Below, one piece after another: positions 41,137-48,197 of a DNA stretch of 64,000 bases. The stretch spans positions 2,790,001-2,854,000 of the forward strand of contig OY970203.1 in the NCBI GenBank assembly GCA_963708325.1, in the 5' to 3' direction. Each line of letters begins with the position of its first letter. Position 1 is the stretch's first letter. Origin of the DNA: G963708325 sp963708325 (GTDB lineage Bacteria > Actinomycetota > Thermoleophilia > Solirubrobacterales > 70-9). The notes under the pieces are model-generated. The model saw only the letters and a list, made by a program, of their open reading frames with translations, was not told the DNA's origin and did not search any database. A program made the position numbers and the translations under genes.

Positions 41137-41595
41137 ATGCGGCCGCGCCGCGCCGCGAAGCTGGCCGGTCTCGGCTTCCTGGGCCTTTTGGCCCTGATCC
41201 AGCTCGTTCCGTACGGGCGCGATCATTCCAATCCGCCGGTGACGCGGGCCGCTCGATGGACGGATCCGCGGGGTGAGCAGCTGGCCGTGGAGTCCTGTTA
41301 CGACTGCCACAGCAACCTGACGAAGTGGCGCTGGTACACCAATGTCGCCCCGGTCTCCTGGCCGATTCAGAGCGACGTCAACGGAGGTCGCGAGGCGCTC
41401 AACTTCTCCGAGTGGGACAAGCCCCAGGCGGACCTTGGCGAGAGCGTGGACCAGGTGTCCGGAGGGGGAATGCCGCCGTACCAGTACAAGCTGATTCATC
41501 CGGGAGCGAAGCTCTCGCCGAGCGAGCGGCAGCGCCTGGTCTCGGCGCTGACGAAGCTGTACGCGAAGGATCCGCCCCCGATCGGCGGCGGCTGA
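41137..41595 (+). CDS. Membrane-anchored haem-binding domain protein
   Basis: 152 aa. One N-terminal membrane helix (about 9-26) precedes an extracytoplasmic domain with a single c-type haem motif CYDCH, then NLTKWRWYTNVAPVSW and GGGMPPYQYKLIHPGAKLS, the pattern of the haem-binding Haem_bd family. The haem would be attached outside the membrane; CcdA (45969) could supply reduced thiols. Partner unknown. Confidence 0.82.
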   Translation: MRPRRAAKLAGLGFLGLLALIQLVPYGRDHSNPPVTRAARWTDPRGEQLAVESCYDCHSNLTKWRWYTNVAPVSWPIQSDVNGGREALNFSEWDKPQADLGESVDQVSGGGMPPYQYKLIHPGAKLSPSERQRLVSALTKLYAKDPPPIGGG

Positions 41596-41617
41596 AGTTT
41601 GCCGATCCTTTGACCGG

Positions 41618-41643
41618 GTTTAGCGAGAGCCTTACGTGGCTAA
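41618..41643 (+). promoter_or_regulatory. SigB-like promoter candidate of the small gene pair
   Basis: GTTTAG (41618-41623) and GGCTAA (41638-41643) are 14 bp apart, one mismatch from the GTTT/GGGTA pairs nearby. A TTGACC at 41610-41615 with TACGTG at 41633-41638 is an overlapping SigA-type alternative. Confidence 0.4.
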
Positions 41644-41658
41644 CAACACAATGTAGCC

Positions 41659-41826
41659 ATGGAGAGGCACACTCAGCGAGGAAGGCGTCGCCGTCGGCGC
41701 CGACCGGGCCCGCTCTCGGTAATCGCGACGGCGGCCGTGCACACCGTCTGGTACGTGGCCTACCAGACGGCCCGAGACAGGAGCCGGTACGCGTACCCGC
41801 CGAGCGAGGGCGCGAGGGCCCGATGA
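41659..41826 (+). CDS. Small predicted membrane protein
   Basis: 55 codons: a strongly basic N-terminus (RGRRRRRRRPG) followed by one hydrophobic segment (PLSVIATAAVHTVWYVAYQT) and a polar tail. No family recognised. Support for being real comes from the promoter upstream and the 4-bp ATGA overlap with the next small gene. Confidence 0.4.
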   Translation: MERHTQRGRRRRRRRPGPLSVIATAAVHTVWYVAYQTARDRSRYAYPPSEGARAR

Positions 41827-42029
41827 GAGCGGCGACCATCGAGGGGCGCTGCAACTACGGGCGCGCGCGGCGCGCGCGGCGCGCCCGGGTGCGGCAGCTC
41901 AAGCAGGCGTACCGTGAGGACCGTCTGACGGTCGGCCGGGATCCCGGCCACGCCTACGACACCGAACGGGTGGCGGCGGCGATGATCAGGTGCCTGAGAG
42001 GCCCGCGGCGGACGGGCGCGCCCAGGTAG
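41823..42029 (+). CDS. Small basic protein, faintly FlgM-like
   Basis: 68 codons. The basic N-terminus (RARRARRARVRQLKQAYRED) and the segment AYDTERVAAAMIRCL recall the C-terminal helix of FlgM-type anti-sigma factors (GtYxVdaexVAxAml). The match is short and could be chance. It overlaps the preceding small gene by ATGA. A 5-bp hairpin ATAAT/ATTAT follows at 42032-42045. Confidence 0.4.
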   Translation: MRAATIEGRCNYGRARRARRARVRQLKQAYREDRLTVGRDPGHAYDTERVAAAMIRCLRGPRRTGAPR

Positions 42030-42102
42030 ACATAATCGTCATTATCGAGCGTTGAATCCCGCACGGCGGTCGTGGCGGCGTTCCCCGCCCCGCGCGGCGC
42101 CG

Positions 42103-42465
42103 TCACCCCTCGGAGGCGGCAGCGGCGGGGTCGTCGACGATCTCGAGGTGCTCCTCGGTGCCCGTCACCTGGAAGACCCGGTTGACGGTGTCGGGGCCGC
42201 GCACGACGACGAAACGGCGCCCACTCCCCCGGGCGCGCTCGGCTGCCATCAGAATCACCCGCAGCCCGGACGAGTCCATGAAGGTGAGCTCGCGCAGATC
42301 GAGCACGGAGATGAACGCGGACTGTTCCGCGTGCTCCAGCTCGGCCTCGAGCTGTGACACCGTGCCCAGGTCCAGCTCGCCCGTCAGGGCGATCACGGTG
42401 GTGCCGTTGGAGACCTCGGAGCGCAGCTGAAGCGTCCCGGGTCTTGCATCGCCCGCGTCACTCAA
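42103..42465 (-). CDS. STAS-domain anti-sigma factor antagonist (RsbV/SpoIIAA-like)
   Basis: 120-aa single STAS domain. ALTGELDLGTVSQLEAEL and the phosphoacceptor loop LTFMDSSGLRVIL (S65) are typical. In partner switching, the unphosphorylated form sequesters an RsbW-like kinase and frees the sigma factor; both partners are encoded 0.5 to 2 kb away. TTG start with GGAGGA upstream, so this gene has a leader. It diverges from csbD. Confidence 0.92.
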   Translation of the reverse strand: MSDAGDARPGTLQLRSEVSNGTTVIALTGELDLGTVSQLEAELEHAEQSAFISVLDLRELTFMDSSGLRVILMAAERARGSGRRFVVVRGPDTVNRVFQVTGTEEHLEIVDDPAAAASEG

Positions 42466-42528
42466 ATTGATCGTCCTCCAGCCGGATCGCGCCCACGACG
42501 CGAACGTTACTGGCTCGGGGCGGCGAGC

Positions 42529-42553
42529 GTTTGGGGACGCAGGGCGCGGGTAC
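42529..42553 (+). promoter_or_regulatory. SigB/SigF-type promoter of csbD
   Basis: GTTTGG (42529-42534) and GGGTAC (42548-42553) with a 13-bp spacer match the general-stress consensus GTTTAA-N12-15-GGGTAT. GGAGGT follows before the ATG at 42583. Confidence 0.7.
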
Positions 42554-42582
42554 CAGGTGCCTTCACGCGAAACGGAGGTCGA

Positions 42583-42792
42583 ATGATGGGAAGCACGATC
42601 GACAGGCTGACCGGCAAGGTCAAGGAGGCCATCGGCGACGTCTCGGGCGACAGCTCGCTGCGCCGCGAGGGCCGCAAGGAAGAGCGCAAGGGCGAGGAGA
42701 AGGACAGGCTCGAGCGCGCCGAGAACGTCGCCGACGAGCAGGCCGACAAGGTCGCCGACCTGGAACGGGAGACGGCGCGGGACCGCGCCTAG
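42583..42792 (+). CDS. csbD: CsbD family stress protein
   Basis: 69-aa, highly charged. TIDRLTGKVKEAIGDVSGD is the CsbD signature, followed by a Glu/Lys/Arg-rich helix. CsbD was defined as a SigB-controlled protein in Bacillus subtilis; its function is unknown. A SigB-type promoter and GGAGGT lie upstream and the sigma factor gene is in the same locus, so control by that sigma is likely. Confidence 0.93.
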   Translation: MMGSTIDRLTGKVKEAIGDVSGDSSLRREGRKEERKGEEKDRLERAENVADEQADKVADLERETARDRA

Positions 42793-42813
42793 CCTTCACG
42801 CGACCCGCAGTCA

Positions 42814-42848
42814 AGCCGCCCGGAGCGCACCGCCGCGCCCGGGCGGCT
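42814..42848. terminator. Hairpin terminator between csbD and the RsbW-like gene
   Basis: A perfect 10-bp stem AGCCGCCCGG (42814-42823) with CCGGGCGGCT (42839-42848), loop 15 nt, lies between the convergent genes. Confidence 0.65.
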
Positions 42849-42919
42849 CCGTTGTGCCGCGTGCCGTCGGGCCGTGCGGGCGGCAACGCGTCGGTCGCGC
42901 CGCGGCCGGCCGGGACCGA

Positions 42920-43858
42920 TCAGCCGGTCACGCGCAGGCGCAGGAACTCGACGCCCTCCGCCTGCACGTCGACCCGGTCCACCAGCCGCCTGATCGCGTT
43001 GCCGATGCCCGGCATCTCGCCGCGGTCGATCAGCTTCTCGGCGGCGCCGTCGTCGAGCGGCCCGATCGACAGCTCGAGCGTGCCCGGGCGTTCGAAGATC
43101 GAGATCCTCAACGGCTCCGAGTCGGCGCTGGCCGAGGCGAAGTCGGCGAGCATGTCGCCGAGCAGCTGCAGGTCGGCGATGCGGTCGACGGAGAAGCTCT
43201 CGCGCGCCGCCAGGATCGCCAGCACCGGCCCGATCGCGCTCTGCCCGTCGCGCTCCGACGTGACGGCCAGGGCGGTCTCGGCGGCGTCCAGCGGCGGCGC
43301 GTCGGCAAGCGCTCGGGGCGGCGCCTCGCGGCGGTTGGCGCGGTGCCGCAGGTCGAACCGGATGCGCGCTTGCGTCCCCCTGCCCGGGCCGCCGCCGATC
43401 TCGAACTCGTCGGCCAGGGCGCCGATCAGGGGCAGGCCGATCCCCATGCCGCGCTGGCTCCCGCCGGTCCCGAGCGGGCGTGGCTGGATGCCAGAGCCGT
43501 AGTCGAGCACGCAGACGGTCAGCAGGGCGTCGTCGTCGAGGGCGGCCGTGACCTCGAGCGGCCCGGTCGTCTCGTCGGGATAGGCGTGGACGACGGCGTT
43601 CATGCAGGCCTCGGTGACCGCCGTCCTGATGTCGCCGATCGTCTCCTCGTCGGCCCCTGCGGACGCGGCGAGGCCGGCGAGCGCCCTGCGGACGACGGCG
43701 ACGTTCTCGGGCCGGGCCGAGACCCGCAGGTGGATGTCTGTTGGCCGCTCGCTCAAGTTCGCCGCGATCGCCGGTGGAGCCGCAGCTGACGTCTGCCGGG
43801 GCGATCGTCCTCCGCCCCTCGGGTACCCGGCCGGTTTCGGGCCAAAACGAAGGGCCAT
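42920..43858 (-). CDS. RsbW-like anti-sigma serine kinase with extra C-terminal domain
   Basis: 312 aa, about twice the usual RsbW length. Residues 40-170 form the GHKL kinase: N-box with E83 and N87 in VTEACMNAVVHAY, VLDYGSGI, and GMGIGLPLIGAL. Residues 200-312 look like a second, degenerate GHKL-type fold (DRIADLQLLGDML, LRISIFERPGTLELSIGPLD) without the nucleotide motifs. It should bind and inhibit the sigma factor encoded 6 bp upstream and phosphorylate the STAS protein. Confidence 0.86.
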   Translation of the reverse strand: MALRFGPKPAGYPRGGGRSPRQTSAAAPPAIAANLSERPTDIHLRVSARPENVAVVRRALAGLAASAGADEETIGDIRTAVTEACMNAVVHAYPDETTGPLEVTAALDDDALLTVCVLDYGSGIQPRPLGTGGSQRGMGIGLPLIGALADEFEIGGGPGRGTQARIRFDLRHRANRREAPPRALADAPPLDAAETALAVTSERDGQSAIGPVLAILAARESFSVDRIADLQLLGDMLADFASASADSEPLRISIFERPGTLELSIGPLDDGAAEKLIDRGEMPGIGNAIRRLVDRVDVQAEGVEFLRLRVTG

Positions 43859-43864
43859 CGGCGA

Positions 43865-44644
43865 TCAGCCGTCCGTGGCGGCGGATCGCTGCAGCTCGGC
43901 GACGGCGCGGCGCAGCAGCCGGGAGACGTGCATCTGCGACACCCCGATCCGCTCGGCGATCTCGGACTGGGTCAGGTCCTCGACGAAGCGCAGGTGCAGC
44001 ACCGTGCGGTCGCGTTCGCCCATCCCCTCGAGGGCATCCTCGATCGCGGCGCCGTATTCCACGACCTCATAGGCCGGGTCCTCCTCCCCGAGAGTGTCCA
44101 GCAGGGCCGTGCGCTCCTCGTCGGCGACGGAGGGGGCGTCGAACGAGAGCGCGTCGTAGGCATCCGCGGCCTGCATCGCCTCCAGCGTCTGCTCGGTGTC
44201 GAGGCCGAGCGCCTCCGCCAGCTCGGCAATCGAGGGCGCGCGGCCCAGCTTCTTTCCGAGCTCGTCGATCGTCTTGCCGATCTTCGTCGCCCGCTCCTGC
44301 AGCTCGCGGGGCACGTGGACCGCCCAGCCGTGGTCGCGGAAATGGCGCTTGAGCTCGCCGAGGATTGTCGGCACCGCATAGCTCGAGAACCCCGAGCCGC
44401 GGCTGACGTCGAAGCGGTCGATCGCCTTGACCAGGGCGATGCTGGCCACCTGGACGAGGTCGTCTGTCTCCTCGTTCGTGTGGCGGTACCGCGCCGCGAG
44501 GCGCCTGGCGAGCGGCAGGTAGCGCTCCACGAGCTCGTCGCGGGCGGCCTGGTCGCCCTCCTGCTGGTAGCGGGCGATCAGGTCCCGGTCGTCCGCCTTC
44601 GGCGGCACCGGGGTTGTGTGCGGTTGCTTGCTCGCTGCGTTCAT
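43865..44644 (-). CDS. SigB/SigF-type RNA polymerase sigma factor
   Basis: 259-aa group 3 sigma factor. Region 2 has DLVQVASIALVKAIDRFD and GFSSYAVPTILGELKRHFRDH. Region 3 has LGRAPSIAELAEALG, and region 4 ends in LTQSEIAERIGVSQMHVSRLL. It is co-transcribed with its RsbW-like inhibitor. A minus-strand promoter of its own type lies 145 nt upstream, implying autoregulation. It is likely to direct the general stress response. Confidence 0.93.
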   Translation of the reverse strand: MNAASKQPHTTPVPPKADDRDLIARYQQEGDQAARDELVERYLPLARRLAARYRHTNEETDDLVQVASIALVKAIDRFDVSRGSGFSSYAVPTILGELKRHFRDHGWAVHVPRELQERATKIGKTIDELGKKLGRAPSIAELAEALGLDTEQTLEAMQAADAYDALSFDAPSVADEERTALLDTLGEEDPAYEVVEYGAAIEDALEGMGERDRTVLHLRFVEDLTQSEIAERIGVSQMHVSRLLRRAVAELQRSAATDG

Positions 44645-44788
44645 TGACCCGTCCTGCGGGTTGACCTCCGGGCGCGCGCAGGGAAGCGCGCCTGGCCCTG
44701 CCCAAAGCGGTGCCGGTCACGAGGCACGGCGGTTCCGTTCCTGTGCTCCCAGCGCGGGCGATGCCCGCATACCGTCACCGAGTCGTAA

Positions 44789-44813
44789 TTACCCTCTGAC
44801 GGAGGCGTCAAAC
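44789..44813 (-). promoter_or_regulatory. SigB/SigF-type promoter upstream of the sigma gene
   Basis: On the minus strand GTTTGA (44813-44808) and GGGTAA (44794-44789) are 13 bp apart, pointing to the sigma-anti-sigma operon. Confidence 0.7.
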
Positions 44814-44887
44814 CGCCTCACGAAGGGCGAAATGAGGGTCCGCGGCAGGGGGCGAAGCTGCTTCAATCGGCGCTCGGTGGCGCACAG

Positions 44888-45616
44888 GTGAAACCGGTCC
44901 GGATCGGCTGCGCGGGATGGAACTACCGCGACTGGCGCGGGCCCTTCTACCCGCAGGGCGCGCCCGCGAGCCAGTGGCTGGACCATTATGCGAGAGCCTT
45001 TCGCACGGTTGAGGTCAACGCCACCTTCTACCGGCTGCCGGCGCGCGAGACCGCGGCGCGGTGGGTCGAGCAGACGCCCGCCGGCTTCGTCTTCGCGGTG
45101 AAGGCGAGCCGCTATCTGACCCACGTCAAGCGCCTGGCCGGCCTGGCGGACGGGTTCGCGCGGTTCCGCGAGCGGATCGAGCCGCTCGCCGAGGCCGGCA
45201 AGCTCGGGCCCGTGCTGTGGCAGCTGCCCGAGAGCTTTCACCGCGACGACGACCGTCTCGGCGCGGCGCTCGCGGCGCTCGGCGACGGGAGACACTGCTT
45301 CGAGTTCCGCCACCCGAGCTGGTTCGCGGAGGAGGTCTACTCCCTGCTCGGCGAGCGGGACGTGGCGCTCGTGATCGGCGACGACCCGCTGCGGCCGTTC
45401 CAGACGCGCCGGATCACCGCGTCGTGGACGTACGTCCGCTTCCACCGCGGCCGCAGGGGGCGCGGCGGCAACTACTCCGCCGCGGAGCTGGAAGTCTGGA
45501 AGCGGCGGATTGCCGCCTGGCGCTCCCGCGTCGAGGTCTTCGCCTACTTCAACAACGACTGGCGCGCGTATGCCCCCCGCAACGCCGCCGCCCTGGCCGC
45601 CGGCTTGAGGCGTTAG
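44888..45616 (+). CDS. DUF72 family protein
   Basis: 242-aa TIM-barrel protein of the YecE/DUF72 family. RIGCAGWNYRDWRGPFYP at the N-terminus, FVFAVKASRYLTHVKRL, LGPVLWQLPESF, CFEFRHPSWF and VFAYFNNDW are family hallmarks. Biochemical function is unknown. GTG start; no leaderless-type hexamer upstream. It diverges from the sigma operon and converges on the small membrane protein gene. Confidence 0.9.
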   Translation: MKPVRIGCAGWNYRDWRGPFYPQGAPASQWLDHYARAFRTVEVNATFYRLPARETAARWVEQTPAGFVFAVKASRYLTHVKRLAGLADGFARFRERIEPLAEAGKLGPVLWQLPESFHRDDDRLGAALAALGDGRHCFEFRHPSWFAEEVYSLLGERDVALVIGDDPLRPFQTRRITASWTYVRFHRGRRGRGGNYSAAELEVWKRRIAAWRSRVEVFAYFNNDWRAYAPRNAAALAAGLRR

Positions 45617-45641
45617 GCGAGCCGGCCGAGCGTGGCCGGGC

Positions 45642-45896
45642 TCAGCCGCCCGCGGTGCCCGACCCGGGAGTGGTCGCCGGTCCGGCGTCGGCCTCCGCTG
45701 CGCGCCCGCTTCGCGTCGCCTGCTTGTCCGACTCCAGGCCGGGACCACGCGACGTCCGCAGGACGAACCACGCGGCGAACAGGACGAAGACCACCAGCAC
45801 GGCAAGCAGGGGTGTCCAGGCGGTCAGCGCGACCGCGAAGAGCAGGCCGAGCGCGACCGCAACCGCGGCCAGGATCGTCCAGAGACTCGCGTGCAT
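45642..45896 (-). CDS. Small membrane protein with SigB-type promoter
   Basis: 84 aa. Two adjacent hydrophobic segments (about 5-25 and 27-47) and a polar tail rich in Ala, Gly and Thr. No family recognised. Its ATG is only about 9 nt downstream of a GGGTAA -10 element, so the mRNA would be nearly leaderless. Promoter and position tie it to the stress locus. Confidence 0.65.
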   Translation of the reverse strand: MHASLWTILAAVAVALGLLFAVALTAWTPLLAVLVVFVLFAAWFVLRTSRGPGLESDKQATRSGRAAEADAGPATTPGSGTAGG

Positions 45897-45905
45897 GGCC
45901 AGCCC

Positions 45906-45930
45906 TTACCCGTCGCCGCAAGGGAGAAAC
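45906..45930 (-). promoter_or_regulatory. SigB/SigF-type promoter of the 84-aa membrane protein
   Basis: GTTTCT (45930-45925) and GGGTAA (45911-45906) on the minus strand with a 13-bp spacer. Confidence 0.65.
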
Positions 45931-45956
45931 CACGCGTGCGGAACCGCCGCGTGCGC

Positions 45957-45962
45957 CAGAAT
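45957..45962 (+). promoter_or_regulatory. -10-like element of ccdA
   Basis: CAGAAT ends 6 nt before the ATG at 45969. Confidence 0.35.
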
Positions 45963-45968
45963 TCGCCC

Positions 45969-46727
45969 ATGGCGCTGCACGCAACCGCCTCCGACCCGGC
46001 CACCGGAGTGGGCGCGCTGGCGGCGCTGACCGCCGGCGTCGTCTCCTTTCTGTCGCCCTGCGTGCTTCCCCTGGTGCCCGGGTACCTCTCGGCCGTGACG
46101 GGGGTGTCGGCCGCCGACCTCGACCGGGCGGGGTGGCGTCGCGTGCTCGCGCCCAGCCTGCTGTTCGTCGCCAGCTTCTCGGCGATCTTCATCGCCCTGG
46201 GCCTCACGGCAACCGGCCTCGGCAGCTTCCTGCAGGACAACCGCACCCTGCTCAACCGGATCTCGGGCATCGTGATCATCGCGATGGGCGTTCTCTTCAT
46301 CGCCGCGCTCGCCGTGCCGAAGTTGAACCGCGAATGGCACCTCGAGGGACTGCTCGAGCGCGCGGGCAAGGGCGGCCCGATCGTCGCCGGGGCGGCCTTC
46401 GCGATCGCCTGGACACCGTGCATCGGGCCCACGCTGGCGGCGATTCTTTCGGCCGCCGCCCTGTCCAGCTCGGCCGCTCACGGGGCGCTGCTGCTGGCGC
46501 TCTACTCGGCGGGCCTGGCGATCCCCTTCCTGATCACCGCTCTCGCCTTCTCGCGAATGACGGCCGCCTTCGATGCGGTCAAACGCCACTACGCGGTTCT
46601 GATGGCGGTCGGTGGCGTGGTCCTGATCGCGATGGGCGTGCTGATCTACACGAACGAGCTGTTCCACCTGAACGTGTGGACGCAGCGGTTCCTGGACGAC
46701 CACAACCTCAACTTCTTCCAGATCTGA
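45969..46727 (+). CDS. ccdA: Cytochrome c biogenesis protein CcdA
   Basis: 252-aa membrane protein with six predicted helices that carries reducing equivalents across the membrane for haem ligation. The redox cysteines are in SFLSPCVLPLVPGYL (C31) and AWTPCIGPTLA. The ATG at 45969 is preferred to a longer reading because CAGAAT lies 6 nt upstream and the extension is Arg-rich and unconserved in character. Fits with the c-type haem protein at 41137. Confidence 0.92.
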   Translation: MALHATASDPATGVGALAALTAGVVSFLSPCVLPLVPGYLSAVTGVSAADLDRAGWRRVLAPSLLFVASFSAIFIALGLTATGLGSFLQDNRTLLNRISGIVIIAMGVLFIAALAVPKLNREWHLEGLLERAGKGGPIVAGAAFAIAWTPCIGPTLAAILSAAALSSSAAHGALLLALYSAGLAIPFLITALAFSRMTAAFDAVKRHYAVLMAVGGVVLIAMGVLIYTNELFHLNVWTQRFLDDHNLNFFQI

Positions 46728-46753
46728 GCGGGAGGCGGTGGGCTGCCCAGCCG

Positions 46754-47038
46754 CTAGACGGGGGGTTCCAGCGGCACCGGCACCTCGAGCGGCAGCCCGG
46801 CGGCCTCGCCCTCTTCGACCTCCTCGCCGCCGCCGTCCTGCGAGCAGACGATGCGGAAGCGCCCCGTCCCGATCGCCGGGTCGGGGATGACGGGAATGCC
46901 GCGGATCTCGTCCCAGCCGAGGCGGGCGGCCTCGAAAGGGCTCATCCGCACCTCGGCCGCCGGAAAGGGGCAGCTCGCGTTGTGCTGGTCGATCGCCCTC
47001 GAGATCGCCTCGAGGTTCTTCGCCTCGGCCGAGCTCAC
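46754..47038 (-). CDS. Uncharacterised 94-aa protein
   Basis: Soluble, acidic protein without a recognised family. The middle reads MSPFEAARLGWDEIRGIPV and RFRIVCSQDGG, which has the look of a small folded domain, and the C-terminus is Glu/Pro/Val-rich. GTG start with TAGATT 6 nt upstream on its strand. It diverges from dinB and converges on ccdA. Confidence 0.6.
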   Translation of the reverse strand: MSSAEAKNLEAISRAIDQHNASCPFPAAEVRMSPFEAARLGWDEIRGIPVIPDPAIGTGRFRIVCSQDGGGEEVEEGEAAGLPLEVPVPLEPPV

Positions 47039-47044
47039 AGGCGA

Positions 47045-47050
47045 AATCTA
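47045..47050 (-). promoter_or_regulatory. -10-like element of the 94-aa protein gene
   Basis: TAGATT on the minus strand ends 6 nt before the GTG. Confidence 0.4.
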
Positions 47051-47077
47051 CGCGATCGGGGCATCCACCGGGGGGCC

Positions 47078-47083
47078 TACGAT
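47078..47083 (+). promoter_or_regulatory. -10-like element of dinB
   Basis: TACGAT ends 7 nt before the dinB GTG. Confidence 0.4.
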
Positions 47084-47090
47084 CGAGTGC

Positions 47091-48167
47091 GTGGACCGCT
47101 GCATCGCCCACGTCGACATGGATGCGTTCTTCGTCTCGGTCGAGCTCCTGCGCCGCCCGGACCTGCGGAATCGGCCCGTGGTGGTCGCAACCGGCACCGA
47201 CCCGCGCTCGCGCGGTGTCGTGATGGCGGCCTCCTACGAGGCGCGCAGGCACGGCGTGCACTCCGCGCTGCCGCTTGCGATCGCCCACCGGCGCTGCCCC
47301 GAGGCCGTCCTGCTGCCCCGCGACATGGACCTGTACCGGCGCGCCTCGGCGCGGGTGATGGAGGTCCTCGAGCGGTTCAGCGACACGATCGAGGTCGCCG
47401 GCCTCGACGAGGCGTACCTCGACCTCACCGCGTCGCCGGCAAGAAAGGCCCGCGCCCGCCAGCTGAAGCGCGACATCCGCGCCGAGACCGGGCTCACCTG
47501 CTCGGTCGGGCTCGCTCCGAACAAGCTGCTCGCCAAGATCGCGTCCGACCTGGACAAGCCCGACGGCCTGGCGGTGCTGACGCCGGAGCGGATGCTCGCC
47601 GCGGTGGGCGATCGCCCGGCGGCGCTTATCCCGGGGGTCGGGCCGCGCACCGCCGAGCGGCTGGCGTCGCTCGGCATCGACACCGTCGCCGACCTCGCCG
47701 GAGCCGACCCGGCGAAGCTCGAACGTGCCTTCGGCGCGCGACTGGGCGGCGCCCTTCGCCGTCGCGCGCGCGGTCACGACGAGCGGCCGCTGGAGACGGC
47801 GCGCCGGCGCAAGTCCGAGAGCCGCGAGACGACGTTCGGCCACGACGTCGACGATCCCGCGGCGCTGGCGCAGACCCTCGAGGGGCTCGTCGTCTCGCTC
47901 TGCCGCGGGCTCGCCGAACATCGCTGCTCGGGGCGCACGATCACGCTCAAGCTGCGCCTGCGACCGTTTCGCACCCACACGCGGTCGCGGAGCCTGCCGC
48001 GGCCCACACGCGACCCGCGGGTGATCGGCGAAATCGCCGGCGAGCTGCTCGCGGGCTTCGAGCGCGACGCTCCGGTCAGGCTGCTGGGCGTCGGCGTGAG
48101 CGGCCTCGCGCCCGACGCGGATACGGGCGGGCGGCGCCCGGAGCCCCAGCAGGCGCTGATTCCCTGA
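47091..48167 (+). CDS. dinB: DNA polymerase IV (Y family)
   Basis: 358-aa translesion polymerase. CIAHVDMDAFFVSVEL and EVAGLDEAYLDLT carry the catalytic acids, CSVGLAPNKLLAKIASDLDK the palm/thumb motif, IPGVGPRTAERLASLGI the HhH region, and the little finger starts near residue 240. The GTG at 47091 starts the conserved N-terminus and has a close -10-like hexamer. No LexA-type box was recognised upstream. Confidence 0.94.
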   Translation: MDRCIAHVDMDAFFVSVELLRRPDLRNRPVVVATGTDPRSRGVVMAASYEARRHGVHSALPLAIAHRRCPEAVLLPRDMDLYRRASARVMEVLERFSDTIEVAGLDEAYLDLTASPARKARARQLKRDIRAETGLTCSVGLAPNKLLAKIASDLDKPDGLAVLTPERMLAAVGDRPAALIPGVGPRTAERLASLGIDTVADLAGADPAKLERAFGARLGGALRRRARGHDERPLETARRRKSESRETTFGHDVDDPAALAQTLEGLVVSLCRGLAEHRCSGRTITLKLRLRPFRTHTRSRSLPRPTRDPRVIGEIAGELLAGFERDAPVRLLGVGVSGLAPDADTGGRRPEPQQALIP

Positions 48168-48181
48168 GCGCTGCCACGGGG

Positions 48182-48187
48182 TAGGCT
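48182..48187 (+). promoter_or_regulatory. -10-like element of the 524-aa protein gene
   Basis: TAGGCT ends 10 nt before the ATG. Confidence 0.3.
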
Positions 48188-48197
48188 CCGCGTCGGC

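Noticed and set aside
48179..48184. GGGTAG as a SigB-type -10 before the 524-aa gene
   Set aside because: No GTTT-like hexamer upstream at the right spacing.
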